DNA from: Gp6-AA40 sp050742535
GTDB taxonomy: Bacteria > Acidobacteriota > Vicinamibacteria > Vicinamibacterales > UBA2999
Length of the DNA: 27,312 nt
Assembly: GCA_050742535.1 (NCBI GenBank)
Contig: JBOGIQ010000040.1
Coordinates: 1-27,312 of the forward strand
Direction: 5' to 3'
The position numbers and the translations under genes are program-made. Position 1 is the stretch's first letter, and each line of letters begins with the position of its first letter. A model generated the notes under the pieces. That model saw only the letters and a program-made list of their open reading frames with translations, was not told the origin of the DNA and searched no databases. Below are positions 16,599 to 23,946 of the stretch, in pieces.

Positions 16599-18647
16599 TC
16601 AGCGTCGTGGGAGAACTGTTTCTGAATTCAGAAACGTAAGTCGCGTTTCGAGCGACATCTGTTCGTCGACGCGGACAGCGCCGACGAGCGTCGTGATCGG
16701 CTCGCGGTGGTGGTAATGCCGGCTCCTCCATCCGCCGGCGGGTGTTTCCGGTCCGTGCAGCGACGACACGCGTAGACGCGGATCCAGCGCCAATCGGACC
16801 ACGCGTCCGTCGACGTCGATCTCCCATTCGGACGCGGCGGCGGCGATGGTGCGGCACGACGGGCCGACGTGAAACAGGACTTCGACGTCGTGCGCCCCGG
16901 AACAGATCAGTTCATCGCGGATCGTCATCACCCGGGTCGAGCGATCGAGATCGACATCGAGATCGACTCTGCGCCGATGGACGACGGGATCGCGAAGCCG
17001 CCGATAGCCGTCATGCTCGCCGACCACCAGCCCCCCATTTGCTGAGGGCTGCCATGCGAGGCATCGCGCGTGCGCACGCCGGCCCCACAGAAACCCGCCG
17101 AGCTGAACGGATTGATCGACGCCATCGACACAAACCGTGTTGTGCGCTCGCGTGCTGCGAAAGTAGCTGCGCCATGATGGATAGCTGAAGTAGTCGAACG
17201 TACCGGGATCGACGAGCACTTCCCTGCCAAACGCGCGAACGACAACGCTGAGCGCGTCGGCGTGTCCATGTGCGGCAAGAGCCCCGAATCCCAGCGGTCC
17301 GCAGTCGACGACCGCGCTCACGGTATCCTCGGTGGCCGGGTCGCCGCATTGCAGCACGTAGTACCCCGACTCCGGAAACGCACGCGATGTCAGGTCGCAT
17401 GCGGCCGGTGTCGGAACGGCGGCGAACGCCGCCTCGCTGGAGCGGCCGAGCAGCCACCGTGCCGGTTCTTGAAATGTCGGTGAGGCCGCCTTCAAACTCG
17501 ACTGCTCGAAGAGCACGGCCCCTGCCCCGCACAGCCAGCCCAGTGCGGACGTCCCGCCGAGATCGAGCACGTACCCATCGTCTGAGTCGCCGAACGCCGG
17601 AGGCGGTCCGCCTTCCGCGAGCGCTGCGGCAAACGACAGCATCGACTCGAGACGCCGCCAGTAAGCCTGCGGGAATTCGATCCCACTGCTGCGGCCGACC
17701 AGAGCGGCAACGAGGCAGAGCTCGGCGGCGAACAGGTGGTACGCGAACGCCTGCTCGCGCGAGCCGCCGTCGGAGTTGGTTTGCGCCTGGATCTCGCGGC
17801 ACAGAACCGCGAACGCCTCATCGCGGTACTGCGCCGCCCGCGGCAGTGCATCGAAGTAGGACGACGCGACGAAGACACCGGCGGCTTCGCCGATAACGTG
17901 GTTGTTGGCGGACGAACCTCTGGAATACTTCCGCGCAATGTCCCAGACGTGGAGATGGATGGCATGGAGGATCCGAATCCACATCTCGCGCGTGAGGACT
18001 CCCGAGTCGCGGATGAAATCGAGCGCGAACGTCCAGTTGACGACGCGGATGGCGAGCTCGAGGGGGCTGCGCCAGTTCATACCGTGGCCGAATGGACACT
18101 GGTCCAGCCACGACGTCAGCTGCTCGAGCACTGCCGCGGCATACGCGCGATCCCCCGTTGCGCGGTAGGCCCGCGCGAGGACCAGGAGATGCTGGTGCCG
18201 ATTCGGCTCCCAGACGATCTTCGCGTCGCCGGCGGTGCCGACGTTCCGATAATCGATGGCTGGCGCGAACCGGAGGGGCGCGGTCCGCTGGTGCACGACG
18301 TCCCGATTCCAGTTGATCGGCGACCCGAGGTCGTACTCGCGGCCAAAAATTTCGACGCGATGGTCAATCAATCGCTCGGCCCGCCCGACGACCCGGTCAT
18401 GCCACAGGCGTTCAGGCCGGCCGGCCGGCGCGTCACGCCATTCGCCAGGGTGTACGTCGCACAGCCGCGGCGGCCGCCCCCGGGAGAGCGCTTCGGCGGC
18501 CTCCTGTGTCTCGCGTTCCGACGGATACCCGCCGAGCGGCATCCGTACCCGGTCCGTGAGATCGCGCGCGACGGATGCGACGCGCCAGCCGCACTCGCGC
18601 AGGGTCATCGCGCGCAGGCGATGAAAGTACCAGTCCGGGCTCTGCAT
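16599..18647 (-). CDS. heparinase II/III-like protein (alginate lyase-type toroid plus beta-sandwich)
   Basis: A 682-residue protein in the heparinase II/III family that commonly accompanies exopolysaccharide loci. The N-terminal half is the alpha/alpha toroid: N-W-R-S-P-L-E-L-A-I-R-V-V-N-W at about 191-205 and S-S-A-N-N-H-V-I-G-E-A-A-G at 245-257. The C-terminal half is the Hepar_II_III beta-sandwich: A-H-G-H-A-D-A-L-S at 459-467 and R-S-T-R-A-H-N-T-V at 497-505. Known members are lyases cleaving uronic-acid polymers, with Tyr and His as key residues. No typical signal peptide is seen; the start WYFHRLRAMTLRECGWR matches the cytoplasmic-looking beginning usual in this subgroup. I use ATG 18647; the frame remains open upstream to 19466 but that part is the shadow of the opposing GT4. 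It may trim, modify or recycle the polymer. Confidence 0.88.
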   Translation of the reverse strand: MQSPDWYFHRLRAMTLRECGWRVASVARDLTDRVRMPLGGYPSERETQEAAEALSRGRPPRLCDVHPGEWRDAPAGRPERLWHDRVVGRAERLIDHRVEIFGREYDLGSPINWNRDVVHQRTAPLRFAPAIDYRNVGTAGDAKIVWEPNRHQHLLVLARAYRATGDRAYAAAVLEQLTSWLDQCPFGHGMNWRSPLELAIRVVNWTFALDFIRDSGVLTREMWIRILHAIHLHVWDIARKYSRGSSANNHVIGEAAGVFVASSYFDALPRAAQYRDEAFAVLCREIQAQTNSDGGSREQAFAYHLFAAELCLVAALVGRSSGIEFPQAYWRRLESMLSFAAALAEGGPPPAFGDSDDGYVLDLGGTSALGWLCGAGAVLFEQSSLKAASPTFQEPARWLLGRSSEAAFAAVPTPAACDLTSRAFPESGYYVLQCGDPATEDTVSAVVDCGPLGFGALAAHGHADALSVVVRAFGREVLVDPGTFDYFSYPSWRSYFRSTRAHNTVCVDGVDQSVQLGGFLWGRRAHARCLAWQPSANGGLVVGEHDGYRRLRDPVVHRRRVDLDVDLDRSTRVMTIRDELICSGAHDVEVLFHVGPSCRTIAAAASEWEIDVDGRVVRLALDPRLRVSSLHGPETPAGGWRSRHYHHREPITTLVGAVRVDEQMSLETRLTFLNSETVLPRR

Positions 18648-18689
18648 GGATCGACACGCACGCGTCGTCTCGCGTGGAGTGGTCGTGGA

Positions 18690-19877
18690 ATGTCCACTAG
18701 TATAAGCGCCGTGAAGATCGCGCTGGCCACCGCGTTCCCGCCCGATCCGCGCCAACCCCGCGGCGGCGTCGAGGCCGTCAGCGTCGTCCTCGCGGAGGCG
18801 CTGGCGCGCGACGGCGACCTCGACGTGCATGTCGTCACTGCCGCCGTCGATCAGGCGGTCGGTGAAATTGTCACACACGGTTCGCTCACCATCCACCGCT
18901 TGCCGTGGACGGCGCGGCGCATGCTGACCGGCGCCGTCGGACGTGATGGCCGCCGGGTCCGCGACTACGTGGCCGCGCTCCGCTGCGATGTGGTTCATGC
19001 ACACGATACCTACGGCGTGATGCTGCGAACACTCCCGACCCCTCGGGTCCTGACCATCCACGGGTTCATCCACGAGGACACGCGCGTCTCCGGCGAATGG
19101 TGGGCGCGCATTCGCGGGCGCATCTGGCGGCAGGTCGAGACGGCCGCGTGGGCGGCCTATCCGCACATCATCTCGATCAGCCCGTATGTACGCGAGCGGC
19201 TGCGCGGAATCGCCACCGGGATGATTCACGACATCGAGAACCCGATTGCGGAGGCCTTTTTCGGCGTCGCACGCGCCGACACGGGCCGCGACATCGTGTC
19301 GACGGCGACGATTTCGCCCCGCAAGAACACCCTCGGCCTGGTGGATGCGTTTGCCCGCCTGCGCGCCCAGGGCTTCGATGCCACACTGCGGCTGGCGGGC
19401 GCGCCTGTCGGCGAGTACGCCGATCAGGTTCGACAGCGGATCGCCGGGCTCGGTCTGGAGCGACACGTCGACCTGCTGTCAGAGGTCCCCGTCGATGGCG
19501 TCCGTCATCTGCTCGCGAACGCGAGCGTCATGACGCTCGTGTCGCTCGAAGAGAACGCGCCGTTGTCGATAGAGGAAGCAATGGCAGTGGGGGTTCCCGT
19601 CGTGACCTCGAACCGATGCGGGATGCCGTACATGGTGTCGCACGGAGAGACGGGCTATCTCGTCGACCCGAATGACTCTGCCGAGATCGCCGGCCGGCTT
19701 GCCGAATTGCTGGGCGACGACGGGCTTCGGCTGCGAATGGGCTCGCGGGGCCGCGAGATTGCGCGGGACCGCTTTCATCCCACTGAGGTCGCCCGCCGCA
19801 CGAAGCGCGTCTACGCCCGGGCGCTGGGAGCCGCGGACGTCGCGACGACCGGGCCGGAGCGGATCAGGGCGCGCTGA
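18690..19877 (+). CDS. GT4-family glycosyltransferase
   Basis: Third GT4 in the window, 395 residues, GT-B fold. The N-terminal loop is PRGGVEAVSVVLAEAL at about 23-38, with DVVHAHDTYGV at 100-110 and LTIHGFIHED at 121-130. The donor domain has STATISPRKNTLGLVDAF near 204-221 and the E-x7-E pair E288 and E296 in LEENAPLSIEEAMAVGVPVV. ATG 18690 has GGAG ten bases upstream; GTG 18711, seven codons later, gives a better-looking beginning (VKIALATAFPP) and is a real alternative. The gene stands alone on the + strand, separated from the main operon by the heparinase/EBP1/deacetylase block, and its last 14 bases overlap tail-to-tail with the hydrolase gene. It probably adds another sugar of the same repeat unit. 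Confidence 0.88.
   Translation: MSTSISAVKIALATAFPPDPRQPRGGVEAVSVVLAEALARDGDLDVHVVTAAVDQAVGEIVTHGSLTIHRLPWTARRMLTGAVGRDGRRVRDYVAALRCDVVHAHDTYGVMLRTLPTPRVLTIHGFIHEDTRVSGEWWARIRGRIWRQVETAAWAAYPHIISISPYVRERLRGIATGMIHDIENPIAEAFFGVARADTGRDIVSTATISPRKNTLGLVDAFARLRAQGFDATLRLAGAPVGEYADQVRQRIAGLGLERHVDLLSEVPVDGVRHLLANASVMTLVSLEENAPLSIEEAMAVGVPVVTSNRCGMPYMVSHGETGYLVDPNDSAEIAGRLAELLGDDGLRLRMGSRGREIARDRFHPTEVARRTKRVYARALGAADVATTGPERIRAR
18694..18710. promoter_or_regulatory. candidate overlapping divergent -10 elements
   Basis: The heparinase-like gene (start 18647, -) and the GT4 gene (start 18690, +) are divergent with only 42 bases between them. A small AT-rich island lies just inside the GT4 reading frame. 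It reads TATACT on the - strand (18704-18699), 52 bases before the heparinase start, and TATAAG on the + strand (18701-18706), immediately before an in-frame GTG at 18711. No convincing -35 hexamers were found for either. If the + element is used, GT4 translation would begin leaderless at GTG 18711. Confidence 0.3.
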
Positions 19878-20640
19878 CCAGCGACACGAGCGCCTTCAGA
19901 ATGTCGTGCGGCAGCAGCAGCTGGTGCAGCGAGCGCGCATCCAGCCAGTCTCCCGCGCTCGGCACGTGATGGTACGCCACCGAACATCCTCGCTCCGTGA
20001 GGACCCGTTGCCACTGCTGGCAGTCGGGCCGCTCCGCCGACACGACAATGGCCGCCGACTGGGTACGCAGGGTCAGCGCGGTGACCGTAACGTCGGCAAT
20101 CTCCTGTAGCCGGTCGGCGGCAGCCGGCAAGCCGATCAGCTCGGCGTTGACGCCGGACGTCTCGGGATCGACGCCAAGGCGGTCGCGCACCCAGGCGGCG
20201 TGGACGTCCCGCAGCCCGTCCAGATAGGTACGGCCACACAACACCGGGTCCCAGAAGATGGCGCGGGCGACATCATCGCGGCAGGAGGAGGCCAGTGCAG
20301 CAAGCGCCGCCCCGAAGCGGAGGCCGATCACCGTCACCCGATGAACGCCGCTACGCCGTTTGATCTCGTCGATCGCCGCATTGACGTCGCGGCGCCACTG
20401 CGTCACGCCTCCGTCATCCGGATCCCCGTTCGAATCGCCGGAGCCAATGTAGTCGAAACGAAGCACGGCCAGACCTGCCCGGCAGAGCGACAGGGCCAGG
20501 TTCCTGTACGCGCGGTGGGCCCGTACGTACTCGAGTCCAAGCGGGTAGCAGAGCACGACCGCGCCGGCTGGACGCGCCTGCGGGTGGTGGTACACACCGA
20601 AACGCTCGCTGAGTGGCTGACCGAAATAGAACGGTTCCAC
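19864..20640 (-). CDS. alpha/beta-hydrolase-fold protein with Arg at the nucleophile position
   Basis: A 258-residue alpha/beta-hydrolase-fold protein resembling the exosortase-cluster-associated hydrolases (S33/serine aminopeptidase-like). LCYPLGLEY at 30-38 sits in the oxyanion-hole position, LRFDYIGSGDSNGD at about 60-73 is the typical strand-turn of the family, and a D-W-L-D near 231-234 precedes the C-terminus. The nucleophile elbow, normally G-x-S-x-G, is G106-L-R108-F-G110, so the catalytic Ser is replaced by Arg. A similar GLRxG elbow is, to my recollection, seen in exosortase-associated hydrolase 2-type proteins. It may therefore be non-hydrolytic or use other chemistry. Start is GTG 20640. 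It overlaps the convergent GT4 by 14 bases. Substrate unknown. Confidence 0.82.
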   Translation of the reverse strand: MEPFYFGQPLSERFGVYHHPQARPAGAVVLCYPLGLEYVRAHRAYRNLALSLCRAGLAVLRFDYIGSGDSNGDPDDGGVTQWRRDVNAAIDEIKRRSGVHRVTVIGLRFGAALAALASSCRDDVARAIFWDPVLCGRTYLDGLRDVHAAWVRDRLGVDPETSGVNAELIGLPAAADRLQEIADVTVTALTLRTQSAAIVVSAERPDCQQWQRVLTERGCSVAYHHVPSAGDWLDARSLHQLLLPHDILKALVSLVSAP

Positions 20641-20779
20641 GCCGGCAATCTAGCACAGGAAGGTTCGCGGCCCATTCGCGGCGTGCTCCGGGATCCAGAT
20701 GTGCCTCGATCCCGCGTTGCGCGCACCTTTTGTCGGAGGGCTGGACGACTTCTTTCGCCTGCGACGGCGATGACCCGCC

Positions 20780-20803
20780 GTGCGGCGTGTAAACGCGCGT
20801 CAC
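20780..20803. promoter_or_regulatory. imperfect dyad, candidate upstream activator site for the EBP2 operon
   Basis: A 24-base inverted repeat beginning GTG and ending CAC, with arms matching at 8 of 11 positions, is centred at about 20791. It contains TGTAAAC (20788-20794) followed by GCGC. Its centre lies about 88 bases upstream of the start site predicted from the sigma-54 promoter at 20853-20868, in the usual range for enhancer-binding-protein sites. The same TGTAAAC plus GCGC combination occurs upstream of the other sigma-54 promoter. Confidence 0.45.
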
Positions 20804-20852
20804 CACAACACCATCCAGGGAAAGCCCGCGCCGCGGTGAGAGTCGCCTCAGA

Positions 20853-20868
20853 TGGCGGACTACTTGCA
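20853..20868 (+). promoter_or_regulatory. sigma-54 (-24/-12) promoter of EBP2 and the export operon
   Basis: The sequence TGGCGGACTACTTGCA matches the sigma-54 consensus TGGCACG-N4-TTGCW at 9 of 12 fixed positions and keeps the obligatory GG-N10-GC spacing exactly (GG 20854-20855, GC 20866-20867). The predicted start site is near 20879, leaving a leader of about 40 bases before the EBP2 ATG at 20920. It lies in a 279-base non-coding gap, facing the export genes. EBP2 is itself a sigma-54 activator, so autoregulation is suggested. Confidence 0.65.
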
Positions 20869-20919
20869 CCTCAGAACACCGGTCCCCGCGGCGCCGGTCG
20901 GCGCCCGGCTCCATCGAAC

Positions 20920-21987
20920 ATGCGATCAGATTCCACACCCGAACTTCTGGGCGTCAGCCGCGCGATCTGCGAACTGCGCGAAGAAATCCAGCGCGTTGCG
21001 CTGTGGGATACGAAGGTCCTTCTGACCGGCGAAAGCGGCGTCGGCAAGGATCTCGTCGCGAGGCTGATTCACCGGCACGGCCCCCGGGCCAAACAGCCGT
21101 ACGTCGCATTGAACTGCGCGGGCATCTCCGAGTCGCTCCTCGAGTCCGAGTTGTTCGGACACGTTCGCGGCAGCTTCACCGGCGCGTATCGCGACAAGGT
21201 CGGCAAACTGGAAGCGGCCGATGGCGGCACGTTGTTTCTCGACGAGCTGGGCGAGATGCCACAGCGGATGCAGGGCCTCCTGTTGCGGTTTCTCGAGACA
21301 GGCGAGCTGCAGCGCGTTGGCGCAGATCGCGTGCAGACGGGAATCGACGTCCGCGTCGTCGCGTCCACGAACGCCGACCTGCGCTTGAAGGTCAGTGAGG
21401 GCACGTTCCGCGAGGACCTGTACTACCGCCTGAATGTCGTGCACCTGGTCGTCCCGCCGCTTCGCGAACGACGGGAGGACATCCCGGTCCTCATCGAACA
21501 CTTTCTGTCCTGGTTCTCGTCGCGGAAAGGCGGCAATCGGCGGCCTATCTCTGCGGAAGCGCTGAAGGTACTCACGGAATATGCGTGGCCGGGCAACGTC
21601 CGCGAGCTGGCCAACCTGGTGGAGCGCCTGGTCGTCACCGGGCGTCGCGAGGTCGTCAGCGTCGAAGAGCTCCCCCCCGCGATGCGGACCGGCGGAACGT
21701 CGCGGACGCGCGTGCTGAAGGAGCGCCGCCGTACGGTGGCCGACGAACTCTACGAGCAGGTGACGCAGCAGGGACAGTCCTTCTGGTCCGCCGTGTACCC
21801 GATGTACATGGAGCGCGAGATCACCAAGGATTGCGTTCGCGACCTCGTGCGAAAGGGGCTGCTCGAGGCCCGCGGCAATTACAAGATCGTCGCCAAGCTC
21901 TTCAACATGCAAACCACCGACTACAAGCGGTTCCTCAGTTTTCTGCGAAAACATGACTGCCATGTGCCGTTCAGAGATTATCGGTAG
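20920..21987 (+). CDS. sigma-54-dependent transcriptional activator lacking a sensor domain (EBP2)
   Basis: A 355-residue enhancer-binding protein with the AAA+ domain near the N-terminus: Walker A G-E-S-G-V-G-K-D at 37-44, sigma-54 contact loop G-S-F-T-G-A at 84-89, Walker B L-F-L-D-E-L-G-E-M at about 105-113, then YYRLNVVHLVVPPLRERRED and WPGNVREL. No receiver, GAF or PAS domain precedes it. The C-terminal region of about 85 residues, ending GNYKIVAKLFNM...FLRKHDCH, aligns by eye with EBP1 at about 46 of 84 positions and should contain the DNA-binding helix-turn-helix. Unlike EBP1 it keeps the second Gly of the loop. ATG 20920 lacks a clear Shine-Dalgarno. It is the first gene of the export operon: a candidate sigma-54 promoter lies 52 bases upstream and the OPX gene follows with no real gap. 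Confidence 0.95.
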   Translation: MRSDSTPELLGVSRAICELREEIQRVALWDTKVLLTGESGVGKDLVARLIHRHGPRAKQPYVALNCAGISESLLESELFGHVRGSFTGAYRDKVGKLEAADGGTLFLDELGEMPQRMQGLLLRFLETGELQRVGADRVQTGIDVRVVASTNADLRLKVSEGTFREDLYYRLNVVHLVVPPLRERREDIPVLIEHFLSWFSSRKGGNRRPISAEALKVLTEYAWPGNVRELANLVERLVVTGRREVVSVEELPPAMRTGGTSRTRVLKERRRTVADELYEQVTQQGQSFWSAVYPMYMEREITKDCVRDLVRKGLLEARGNYKIVAKLFNMQTTDYKRFLSFLRKHDCHVPFRDYR

Positions 21988-21988
21988 A

Positions 21989-22621
21989 GTGCGCGCGTCG
22001 CTGGGTGCGCGGGCAGGAATCCTCTCGCTCGCGCTGATCCTCGGTGAGTGCGCGGCGACGGTGCGCGCGCAGGAACCGCAGGCGACGCTCCCAGATCGCG
22101 CCCCGGCGGCACGGCCGGCGAAACCGCTGCCGTCCGACTATCGCATCGGACCCGGTGACGTGCTCGCCATCCGGTTCTGGCGTCTCAACGACGTGTCTGC
22201 AGACGTCAAGGTCAGACCCGACGGCAAGATTTCGCTGCTGCTCCTCGACGATATCGTGGCAGCCGGGCTGACGCCGGAACAGCTGCGCGATCGCATTCAG
22301 GAGGCCGCAGAAGAACTGTTCGAGATGCCACGGGTGACCGTCGTGGTCGGCGAAATCAACAGTCGCAACGTGTACATCACCGGCCTCGTCGCGAAGCCAG
22401 GACCGTATCCGTTGAACGGAGGTCTACGCGTGCTCCAGCTCATCGCGATGGCAGGCGGACTCCTCGAATTCGCGGACAAGAACAGCATCGTCATCATGCG
22501 CGACAAGGGCGGCCATCAGGTTCCCTTTCGATTCAGCTATGAGGCGATGAGCCAGATGCGGCCGGGCCGCCTCGACGAGAACATCGCGCTCGAGCCGGGC
22601 GACACGGTCATCGTTCCCTGA
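21989..22621 (+). CDS. polysaccharide export protein (OPX/Wza family), short form
   Basis: A periplasmic or outer-membrane export protein of 210 residues. After a signal peptide (hydrophobic AGILSLALILG, cleavage near TVRA-Q at about residue 27) come the Poly_export domain starting DYRIGPGDVLAIRFWR at about 50-65 and one SLBB domain with NVYITGLVAKPGPYPL at about 127-142, ending EPGDTVIVP. E. coli Wza has about 380 residues and a C-terminal outer-membrane helix; that part is absent here, as in the OPX class that relies on a separate beta-barrel, which is encoded next. The Cys at residue 21 is preceded by Glu, so it is not a good lipobox. GTG 21989, one base after the EBP2 stop, gives the best signal peptide; ATG 21953 is in frame and overlaps EBP2 by 35 bases. 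Confidence 0.9.
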   Translation: MRASLGARAGILSLALILGECAATVRAQEPQATLPDRAPAARPAKPLPSDYRIGPGDVLAIRFWRLNDVSADVKVRPDGKISLLLLDDIVAAGLTPEQLRDRIQEAAEELFEMPRVTVVVGEINSRNVYITGLVAKPGPYPLNGGLRVLQLIAMAGGLLEFADKNSIVIMRDKGGHQVPFRFSYEAMSQMRPGRLDENIALEPGDTVIVP

Positions 22622-22626
22622 TTGCC

Positions 22627-23946
22627 GTGACCCCACACGGACTCATCCGGGTCCTGCTTCTCGTGCTGATTGCGTCCACTGCCGCGACTCCCGCGTTGGC
22701 CCAGGCTGGCCGCAACGAGCGTCCGTACCGTGGCCTCTTCGGCGATTCCCGTGCGACGCTCACCTCTTCCATCTCGACGTTCGGCGGCTACGACATTCTG
22801 ACGACGAACCAGTCATCCATGGGCACCACCGTGAGCAGAGACAGCGGCGCTATCTACGGTGGAGTGAACGGGAGTCTTTCGTATCACCGGCCGGTTGGGA
22901 AAGTGTCGTTCGATGCGTCGGGCGCAACGAACATGCACCTGTACCGGCAGACGTCTGACGCTGCGTTGCGGAGCCACACCACCTCCGGGCAGATGGGCAT
23001 CGGAATTCCGGTGCTGCGCCGGGCGCAGTGGCGAGCCGCCCAGTCGTTCTCGGCATCGTCGTACTACAATTTCAGTCCGTTCGGGTTGTTCAACCCGCTC
23101 GACGTCGAGGATCTGCCTCTGCCCAGCTCCGATGCGCGCGTCGCCGGGGGCCGGACATATGACTACCGCGCGTTCTCGAGCTTCGGCGTCGCAGTCGGCC
23201 GCTACGACACCATCAGCGCGGATGGCAGCGGGCGGCGTCTGTGGGGCGTCGACGACGCGCCGACCCTGACGACCGTAGGTGGAGGGGCGCGCTGGGCGCG
23301 GCGAGTGGCGCGCGCATGGACGACTCAGGTCGGCTACGGATATGAGCAGGGGCTCGCCGAGAAGGGCCGCTCGGCAGGTGGGCTTCATCGCATCGACGCC
23401 GGGGCGAGCTACGCGGCGCCGCTGTCCTTTTCGCGGCGGACACGCCTGGCGGCGTTCTTCGGCGCGAGCATGGCCTCGTACAGCATCGGCGACAATCCGT
23501 CGAGGTCGATCAATGTCCCGCAGGTCGTGGGAAGCGCCACGGTATCGCACCAGCTTGGCCGGACGTGGTCGCTGGGCGGTGCGTACTCGCGTCAGTTCCG
23601 GTTCAGCGAGCTGACCGTCAACCCGACGTTCACGACTTCGGCGTTGATGTCGGTGCAGGGGCTGCCCGCCAGACGGATCGGCCTGACGTTCTCGGGCGGA
23701 TATGCGACGTCGACCCTCGACGCGGGCCGCAGCGCGCGCTCGTTCCACAGCCTGATCGGCTCAGCGCGCAGCCAGGTCGCGCTTTCCCGCAGCTTCGCGC
23801 TCTCTGTGGAATACAGCTATTACGCCTTCGCCGGGACGTCGTCCGGGGCAGGCACGGGCCGTGTGCTCGAGACCGACATCGGACGGCACGCCGTCCGCGT
23901 CGGCCTGAGTGCCTGGGTGCCTCTCCTCAAACCTCGAGGCCAATAA
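22627..23946 (+). CDS. outer-membrane beta-barrel protein, probable polysaccharide export porin
   Basis: A 439-residue protein with a clear signal peptide (LLLVLIASTAATPALA, cleavage at A-Q near residue 26). The mature part consists of alternating hydrophobic/polar strands rich in Tyr, Ser, Gly and Thr: for example VGYGYEQGLAEKG, GGAYSRQFRFSEL and LSVEYSYYAFAG, and it ends in a strand VRVGLSAWVPLL. This is the look of a 16-18-strand barrel such as the Wzp-type porins paired with short OPX proteins, or of the outer-membrane proteins of exosortase/PEP-CTERM loci. GTG 22627 is five bases after the OPX stop, and the stop overlaps the next start by one base (TAATG). Its position between OPX and chain-length protein supports an export-pore role; the sequence alone only shows a barrel. 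Confidence 0.84.
   Translation: MTPHGLIRVLLLVLIASTAATPALAQAGRNERPYRGLFGDSRATLTSSISTFGGYDILTTNQSSMGTTVSRDSGAIYGGVNGSLSYHRPVGKVSFDASGATNMHLYRQTSDAALRSHTTSGQMGIGIPVLRRAQWRAAQSFSASSYYNFSPFGLFNPLDVEDLPLPSSDARVAGGRTYDYRAFSSFGVAVGRYDTISADGSGRRLWGVDDAPTLTTVGGGARWARRVARAWTTQVGYGYEQGLAEKGRSAGGLHRIDAGASYAAPLSFSRRTRLAAFFGASMASYSIGDNPSRSINVPQVVGSATVSHQLGRTWSLGGAYSRQFRFSELTVNPTFTTSALMSVQGLPARRIGLTFSGGYATSTLDAGRSARSFHSLIGSARSQVALSRSFALSVEYSYYAFAGTSSGAGTGRVLETDIGRHAVRVGLSAWVPLLKPRGQ

Noticed and set aside
16618..16635. Perfect 18-base palindrome GTTTCTGAATTCAGAAAC
   Set aside because: It lies inside the last codons of the heparinase-like gene and has no U-run after it, so a terminator or operator is not supported; it may be chance or a weak 3'-end hairpin.
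18724..18740. GG-N10-GC on the - strand near the heparinase start
   Set aside because: It lies inside the GT4 coding sequence and lacks the TTGC and TGGCAC context; such spacing is expected by chance in GC-rich DNA.
18648..19466. Upstream extension of the heparinase-like frame to 19466
   Set aside because: The extension lies antisense to the GT4 gene and has no heparinase similarity. The family beginning WYFHRLR fits the ATG at 18647.
20641..20919. Possible tRNA or small protein in the gap before EBP2
   Set aside because: No T-loop plus acceptor pairing could be found on either strand, and the small open frames show no protein character. Only the dyad and sigma-54 promoter are supported.
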